Shown: positions 1 to 9,300 of the stretch, piece by piece
How positions within the stretch are numbered: position 1 is the stretch's first letter
Layout of the letters: each line of letters opens with the position of its first letter
Assembly: GCA_949126835.1 (NCBI GenBank)
Contig: OX421508.1
Location: 17,965,098 to 18,029,097, forward strand
Direction of reading: 5' to 3'
Source of the DNA: Anisus vortex
Taxonomy: Eukaryota > Mollusca > Gastropoda > Planorbidae
DNA length: 64,000 bases
Program-made: the position numbers and the translations under genes
Notes under the pieces: model-generated
Databases searched by the model: none
The model's input: the letters and a program-made list of their open reading frames with translations, nothing else
What the model was told of the DNA's origin: nothing

Positions 1-199
1 TTATAAAAAAAAAAATATTTTTTTCTTGTAATTTTTTTTTTATTTCCTTTTTATTTATGTGTCGCTTTTGTTTTGAGTTAACGCTGTTGTTGTGTGGCTC
101 TAGAAATCAGTTTAATTGTAAATAGTAATTGTAAACAACTTGAAATACACCCGTACAGTCAATTCATTTCTTTTCTATTCTAAATCTTCTCTTCCACAG

Positions 200-305
200 A
201 TACTGGATCTCGATAGCTTGCTCTATTGTTGCTATTGTCATCAGCATCGTATGTATCAGCCTCATCGCTAGCGCCGATATTGAAGAAATTTCGGAGGAAA
301 ATCCG
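200..305 (+). CDS. TNF ligand exon: transmembrane segment
   Basis: The exon follows a good acceptor (cttccacag). It reads YWISIACSIVAIVISIVCI and onward in the second frame, a roughly 23-residue hydrophobic span followed by acidic residues (ADIEEISEENP), as expected for a type II membrane anchor and start of stalk. The 3' border is ambiguous. A GC donor (GCAAGT at 306) paired with the acceptor ending at 7310 keeps the frame. A weak GT donor (GTGTTC at 310) paired with the acceptor ending at 7308 also keeps it and adds a Lys. Confidence 0.72.
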
Positions 306-3300
306 GCAAGTGTTCCTTTTTTTCACTTTATGTAATGAATACATTGTTCTACAATTATAGACACTTATTATATAATAATCTCATTTTGTATTGCTTTAAT
401 GTTATTAATGTCTGCTATGTTTGGCAAGGAAGGGAGCAATGTATGGAAGGAGGGGGGGGGGGGAGAGAAACGGATAGGGAGTAGGGAGGCAGGGAGGGAG
501 GTAAGGAAGATAAGTGTGAGTGTGTATAAAAGTATCATGATAGAGCATTCCAAAAGATTTGTTATTAATTAAATTTTTCAAAAAGTCAAGAGTTTTTATG
601 AGCCAATCATTTGAAGGGTTGTAAATCAGTATTCTGTCCAATGCATTGTCTTTAAAACAACCACTCAACAAAACTTTGAATAAACAAACAAACAAATAAA
701 AAAAATAATAGTAATATTTAACTTAAAATATGGAATCCAAATTTTGTCGAATTAATAAAGAAAACTTGATTATACAAACAAAAAAAATTCACAAATTCAA
801 CAAGAATATAAAACTAAAATTTAACCTTAGAAATGTTAGACCGTGTGCATGAATCCCATGAACTAATGAGAATAATTCCAAACTCAATTTAAATCATATT
901 TAGATAACAGCTTCATTATTAGTGAATCTTTACAAGTAACCAGCTCAACACCGATTTTAAAATTTAGGCTAAATCACTCAATTTTACGAACCACTGAGCT
1001 ATATATACATGGAGTGTTCAAGCAATTAAAAAAGAGAAGAAAAAATGGGAGAAAATGCGGACTTGTTAATATAGATAGGTGCACCCTGTCCTGAACTATA
1101 TATACATAAAATTACATAAAATTTGTAATTGCGTCATTATAATTTGATAAAAATTAACTATTTTATATAGACTTTATATATACTCTCTTATACTAGTGTT
1201 GTGTTAATTTAAATAAGTACCGGCTTCATTTTTTTGTCCCGGATTTTGAAGTAGGCAGACTGTCAGAATTTAAAGAAGCTGCAATTTCTTACATTGCAGG
1301 ATATGTTATTAAGATGATGAAAAAAATAATTAAATGTCGCCTTTGTTTAGAATCTTTATCTTCTGAAAATAATGTTATATTTTCAAATAGTCTTGTACAT
1401 TTTAAGCATCAGGGAGGGTTAACAATACCCAACAGTGATATCTTTTCTATATGCATAGAAACAGAAAAATATCTTCAAAGGGAACTAAAAAATTCAGTGT
1501 CAACTTTGTTGAATGCTAAAGCTGTTTCAAACATTTGCACAAATACCTTAATAATGTGTCACAATAAAAGGCTTTTTACATGTTTAGATTTCCACTTATT
1601 GGATTCATCACCAACATGTAATCATGTCATATTGTTGATAAAATGTTGCATAGAAAGCTATTTAAAAATTAGAATGCACCACAATGGTAAAATGTTTAAT
1701 CAAAAAGTTTCAGGACAAAAAATAAGAAAAAAATTTTGTTAACTCGTTCTCTTTAAAAACCAATAATTTTCAATTATATTGTCTACTTTTGTGTATATAG
1801 CAAGTGAAAACATCAAAACAAGTTATAATAAACATGTGTGTATTGGCCATTTCATGTAAATGTATTCTTCAATATTCTTTATTCATCAAGTATAAATTAT
1901 GATTTTAATGCATACAACATTAAATTCTATTGATAGGAAATGTTTAGAAGATATTAAATGAATATCTGTTGTTGAAATTTATTGTATAAAATGAAAGAAA
2001 ATGTAAAATACCATTATATTTTCATTATTGAAAATATGTTACTTTTATGATACTTTGATATCAAACACTCTTTTTATGCCAATATTGTTGAATTTATGTG
2101 TGTTGATAGAAACAAATGCAGAAAGAAAAACTACTTTACATAATTGATGGATTTAAACAACTACTATATATAAGCAATTCATGAACGTGATGTCTATAAA
2201 TGCACAATTTCATTATTGAAATGATTACCTTTATCATGTTTGTGTTATATCTTAGGTTACAGGATAGGTTCTATTGTAATGAAAACATAACAGTAATTAT
2301 AAAATTTTAAAAGTGATTTGATTTTTAAGAAAACTACATTTTGTTTAAAGTTAAGGAAAAATTGAAAAAAACATTAAGAAAAAAATATGTTTGAATATGA
2401 GAACAAAAATGTAATCATACTTTTTATGTCCATTGCTAAAACTGTAGAGATGATATATTTAAAATTGATGAAGATTTAGTAAATGATCAAAATGTTATAC
2501 TATGGTAATTGTATGCTATGGCTACTGCTATGAATTTTATCGTGTGAATAAACAAATTGAAACTAATTACAAGTTTGGTTACTATACTTTTAATTTAAAT
2601 CTCAATACATAATGTAAGCTCATAGCGCATTTCACATACAGCCTAACTAAAAAGAGCACATAAACCAATTTATTAAGTCCGCAATTGTATCTTAATGGAA
2701 AAAAAATTCCGTTATTGAATTAGGAGAACTGACTGTTGAAGCCAATGTTTCTGTATGACTTGGCGACACATTTCAATGAGTTAAACTTCCATTTACAAGA
2801 TTGGGTCCAAAGCACTTGAAGTGTTGGGCAACTGGAATGGATTTGCATTGAAACTGGGCATATCTTTCCGTGAAATCAATTTCAAAACATTTAACTCTTT
2901 CCCTAATTTAAGGCAAATTAAGATAGACGAGCATTTTCAGAAGTACACTAGTTATATTAAAACAATTAACTCGTTTGGTATCACTAACATCAAATTTGGA
3001 GAATTTAATTGAAGGGAGATAATTAAACCATTAAACCGTTTTCAAATTTTATGTAATTTTATGTATATATAGTTCAGGACAGGGTGCACCTATCTATATT
3101 AAAAAGTCCGCATTTTCTCCTACAATTTACTTCCTTTGAGCACTCCATATATTAGAGCTCAGTGTTACGAACACACAAGAAAATAAAAAAAAAAGTTAAA
3201 GACGTAAAAAGAGACTTAATCCAATGTATAGTATAAATGAAAGAAATAGAACATTGTATAGACTTATGTTAATGCGACAAAGTATTTTCAAAATATTTTG

Positions 3301-6300
3301 TCATATTGTCGTTATAGCTTTAAATTCGGAAAGTATAAATCTTATATTCATAAGTGCATTTTCTCACTCTATAAAAATAAAAATAAGAAATTTGATTCAG
3401 TCGACAATGAAATTAACAACGAACATTTATTATTGTTTTATTAATATAATTTAAACTGCTTTTGTTATCTCTCGTTAGTTTGAGCCAATATGCATTGGGT
3501 GTGAAAAAATTGCCGTCTGCAAAAAATACAAACAATTTACAAGCTTGATGAATCAACTTCAGAAACGCGATGAAAACAACACAGAGCGATGTTGTGCTCA
3601 TAATAAAACACAATTAGAAGCTTTAGTGACATTGGTTAGTTCAGGACCTATAAGCTTATGTATATCTATCTATATCTATCTTATCTATATATATCTATAT
3701 GTATCTATATGTATCTATATGTATCTATATGTATCTATATCTATCTATATCTATCTATATCTATCTATATCTATCTATATCTATCTATATCTATCTATAT
3801 CTATCTATATCTATCTATATCTATCTATATCTATCTATATCTATCTATATCTATCTATATCTATCTATATCTATCTATCTTTATCTATCTTTAGCTATCT
3901 ATATCTATCTATATATATCTATATCTATCTATATCTATCTATATCTATCTATCTAAATCTATGTAAATCTATCTAAATCTATCTATATCTATCTATATCT
4001 ATATCTATCTATATCTATCTGTATCTATCTGTATCTATCTGTATCTATCTATATATATCTATATCTATCTATATCTATCTATATCTATCTATAAATATCT
4101 ATATCTATCTATCTAAATATATCTATATCTATCTATATCTATCTATATCTATCTATATCTATCTATATCTATCTATATCTATCTATATCTATCTATATCT
4201 ATCTATATCTATCTATATCTAACTATATCTATCTATATCTATCTATATCTATCTATATCTATCTATATCTATCTATATCTATCTATATCTATCTATATCT
4301 ATCTATATCTATCTATATCTATCTATATCTATCTATATCTATCTATATCTATCTATATCTATCTATATCTATCTATATCTATCAATCTATAAATCTATAT
4401 CTATCTATATCTATCTATATCTATCTATATCTATCTATATTTATCTATATCTATCTATATCTATATCTATCTATATCTATCTATATCTATCTATATCTAT
4501 CTATATCTATCTATATCTATCTATATCTATCTATATCTATCTATATCTATCTATATCTATCTATATCTATCTATATCTATCTATATCTATCTATATCTAT
4601 CTATATCTATCTATATCTATCTATATCTATCTATATCTATCTATATCTATATCTATCTATATCTATCTATATCTTTATCGATCTATATCTATCTATATCT
4701 ATCTATATATGTATTTATCTATATCTATATCTATCTATATCTATCTATATCTATCTATATCTATCTATATCTATCTATATCTATCTATATCTATCTATAT
4801 CTATCTATATCTATCTATATCTATCTATATCTATCTATATCTATCTATATCTATCTATATCTATCTATATCTATCTATATCTATCTATATCTATCTATAT
4901 CTATCTATATATGTATTTATCTATATCTATATCTATCTATATCTATCTATATCTATCTATATCTATCTATATCTATCTATATCTATCTATATCTATCTAT
5001 ATCTATCTATATCTATCTATATCTATCTATATCTATCTATATCTATCTATATCTATCTATATCTATCTATATATATCTATATCTATCTATATCTATCTAT
5101 ATCTATCTATATCTATATCTATCTATCTATATCTATCTATATCTATCTATATCTATCTATATCTATCTATATCTATCTATATCTATCTATATCTATCTAT
5201 ATCTATCTATATCTATCTATATCTATCTATATCTATCTATATCTATCTATATCTATCTATATCTATCAATCTATATCTATCTATATCTATCTATATCTAT
5301 CTATATCTATCTATATTTATCTATATCTATCTATATCTATATCTATCTATATCTATCTATATCTATCTATATCTATCTATATCTATCTATATCTATCTAT
5401 ATCTATCTATATCTATCTATATCTATCTATATCTATCTATATCTATCTATATCTATCTATATCTATCTATATCTATCTATATCTTTATCTATCTATATCT
5501 ATCTATATCTATCTATATATGTATTTATCTATATCTATATCTATCTATATCTATCTATATCTATCTATATCTATCTATATCTATCTATATCTATCTATAT
5601 CTATCTATATCTATCTATATCTATCTATATCTATCTATATCTATCTATATCTATCTATATCTATCTATATCTATCTATATCTATCTATATCTATCTATAT
5701 CTATCTATATCTATCTATATCTATCTATATCTATCTATATCTATCTATATCTATCTATCTATATCTATCTATATCTATCTATATCTATCTATATCTATCT
5801 ATATCTATCTAGATCTATCTATATCTATCTATATCTATCTATATCTATCTATATCTATCTATATCTATCTATATCTATATCTATCTATATCTATCTATAT
5901 CTATCTATATCTATATCTATCTATATCTATCTATATCTATCTATATCTATCTATATCTATCTATATCTATCTATATCTATCTATATCTATCTATATCTAT
6001 CTATATATATCTATATCTATCTATGTCTATCTATCTATGTCTATCTATATCTATCTATCTATATCTATTTATATCTATCTTTATCTATATCTATCTTTAT
6101 CCATCTTTATCTATCTATATCCATCTTTAGCTATCTATATTTATCTATATCTATCTATATCCATGTTTAGCTATCTATATCTATCTATACCTATCTATAT
6201 CTATCTATATCTATCTATATTTATCTATATTTATCTATATCTATCTATACTTATCTATATCTATCTGCATCTATTGATATCTATCTTTATCTGTCTGTGT

Positions 6301-9300
6301 GTATGTTTCTTTATCAATCTATTTATTTATCTAAATATCCACCTATTTATATGATTGTTTGGTGGTTTCTCTGTCTATCTATCTGTGTCTTGACCGATGG
6401 ATTAATGTTTCTATCCTCAACGATGTTATTTCTCTACGTAGGCTATCCATCTCTATTTCAATGTGTTTTTACTTACTTTTCATATTATCATAATCTATCT
6501 ATCTATATTTATATGTTGATGCGTCTATCTCATAATACGTCTATCCATTTTAGTAAGCATTTCAACGACATAATTCTAATAATCTATCTCTATATTATTT
6601 CATCTAAACATGTATCTATCTACCTATCTAACTACCTAAGCGTGTGTATATTCATCTGTTTGTCTATTTATGTTATATAAATATATCTATCATCAGTTTA
6701 TATCCCTGTCATTCATTTACCGATTTCTTCATTGACCTAATTATTATTCTCTTTATTGTCTTTTTATTACTTCACAGGTGTTGAATCGGCCATCTTGCAT
6801 TGGAATAGGTTTGAACTTTAACCTTGTATTACCTCGTAGTCCATCTAGTATAGAAATACTTTCATTCTCATCGAGTTCAACCATCATTTGTGTCAACCCT
6901 CTTCATTGTCTGTGTATGAAATGGTGGTTTAGAGTTAAGGTTCGAATGTTTCGCACCCTCTAACTTCTTCCGACACACCATAATATATAGGCAGCGCGTT
7001 CGACTGCCGATCCGAAGGTCCTGGGTTCCAATCCTGGTGGAGGCTAGGATTTTTCCCAGGACTTGAGGGTGTCCCTGAGTTTACCCAGCTCTGATGGGTA
7101 CCTGACATTAGTTAGGGTAAAGTAAAGGCGGCTGGGCATTGTGTTAGCAACACATACCCTAGTATGCCGTGGTTACAGAACCTGATGAACGCTGCTTCAA
7201 CAGCCCTATGATCAGTTTGGTCCAAAGAGTACTTTCTTTTACTTATATTTATTACTTTAAAAAGAAAACAGATGATATATAGTGTATAATATTGACATTT
7301 TTTGACAGAGCTACCTCCAGTGGTCAACCCTACCAACTTCTCCATGAGCAAATTCTCAGTTCACAAAAGTTTAGTGCCATCAACATCTTACGATGATAAC
7401 GTCAAATGTAAGTTTCATATTATTATAGTAAATATCTAAAAAAAAAGATGACATTGATGCTTTATTAGATGTTCCACGCTCCATTAGATATGATCCACAA
7501 AGTGCTCTATGCTCTACTTGATGCTCCATGTTCTATTAGATGCTCCAAGCTCTGCTAGATGTCCCATAGTTCATTTATTGTTCCATACTCCACTAGATCA
7601 GATCATGTGAAACTCAATTATTGATTATTTGTCGATGATTGCATAATTTATAGAATAATAAAGACAAAACAAGATAGCGAAATTTTACAAAAAGACCTAG
7701 ATCAATTGCAAAAATGGGAATCCAACTGGAGTATGTCTTTTCACCCAGAAAAATGCCAACTAATAAGGGTATCCAAGAAAAAAGAATCAAATAATAACAA
7801 ACTACTTCATTCATGGTAAAGAACTATCTCAAACTAATAATACTTAAGTATCTAGTAGTAATAATAAATTATAAGTTATCATGGACCCATCATATTGATA
7901 AAGTAATTAAAAAATCAAACAAAACATTAGGATTCATAAAAAGAAACTTTTACAAATGTAATAAGAATATAAAACTAAAATGCTATCTCACATTAGTTAG
8001 TCCTATACTAGAATATGCTGCACCTGTATGGGACCCATCAACTAAAGAAAACATTACAAAATTAGAACAAATTCAAAAAAGAGCTGTGATGTTCATAACT
8101 AGTGAATATTCCCAATTGACAAGAGTAACACCATTAGTCAAATCACTAAACCTAGAAACACTAGAGGACAGAAGGGCAAAGAGTAAAGTAGTAATAATAC
8201 ATAAGGCATTAAACTCTAATTTAGAAATACAACCCAATAACAACCTGTTGCAAAGCTCAGATAAACATAATGACAAAAACACTAACTTTCCTTATCTCTT
8301 ATGCGAGAACAAACGCAAATAAGTACTCTTTCTTCCCGAGAGGCATTCGGGCATGGAATGGGTTGCCTGAAATGGCTTTTTTCTTTGCTTTGTTACCTTT
8401 TTACTGATTTATATTGGTGGGTGTTTTTATTTTTATCTTTTTTTTTCTTCATTTAAATATGTTGCTTGTTTGTTTGATCAAAGACTACACTATTCCTTTA
8501 AATACTCCGACAACAACTGGCAATGGAGAAAGCCATAGTTTATAGTTTTCCATTGATAAAATGGTAGGGAATCACTAAACCGGGCGTCCGGAAATCCGGG
8601 AGTAATTGGAAAATCCGAAACAAAAGATTTCGAGTTATCAAATGGGTTACCAGGACAAACCAGGAAAACCGGTAACTTAACATCATTTAAAACATTAATA
8701 AAGATGCAAGACAAGACTCAGACCACGGATGAGCGTAGGACGCAATAATCTTCTTTATAAAAGGAGCGTCTGTAATGTATAAGATACGATGTCCCATGCT
8801 CCACTAAATGCTCCATGCTCTGCTAGATGCCCCATGGTCCATTTATTGTTCCATACTACATTAGATGTTCACTGTTCCTCTAGATTTTTAATGTTCCACT
8901 ATAAGATCCAAGCACCATTAGAATAATAACAGATACAGTAAAAATAGATTTTTTTACATATAATTTTTTTCTGGGCTGGGGGGGGTGTGTGATTCTGAGC
9001 TTTACCTGGGCTGCGGAATGCAATAAGATTGTGTAAGGACTTAAGAACGATGCCTGACACCTTCCGAGATCATGATCATAGGGATCATAGGGCTGATGAA
9101 GCAGCGTTCAACAGTTTCTGTGGCAACGGGTAGGGTATGTGTGGCCAGTACAATGCCCAGCCTTATTTATTTACCCAAACTTATGCCAGGTACCCATCAG
9201 AACTGGGTAGACTCAGGGACACTCTCAAGTCCCCGGAAAAAATCCTAGCCTCCACCAAAGAGCAGTTGCATGTTAGGTCAACTTGCTCCATTCGTGTTCC

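Larger units (their letters stand above)
992..3164 (+). mobile_element. P-element-superfamily DNA transposon, degenerate
   Basis: The element is bounded by long terminal inverted repeats (about 992-1124 and 3043-3164) that begin CACTGAGCT. The inner roughly 75 bp (1048-1124 against 3043-3120) are nearly identical. An exact 8-bp target duplication, TTACGAAC, lies at 984-991 and 3165-3172, the size known for P elements. Inside, on the plus strand, is the C-terminal part of a P/THAP9-type transposase (about 1227-1742). Most of the transposase is missing, so the copy cannot be autonomous. Confidence 0.8.

Noticed and set aside
4709..6170. Long open frames of 367 and 419 codons made of I, Y, L and S
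   Set aside because: They are translations of the CTATATCTAT microsatellite with no other sequence.
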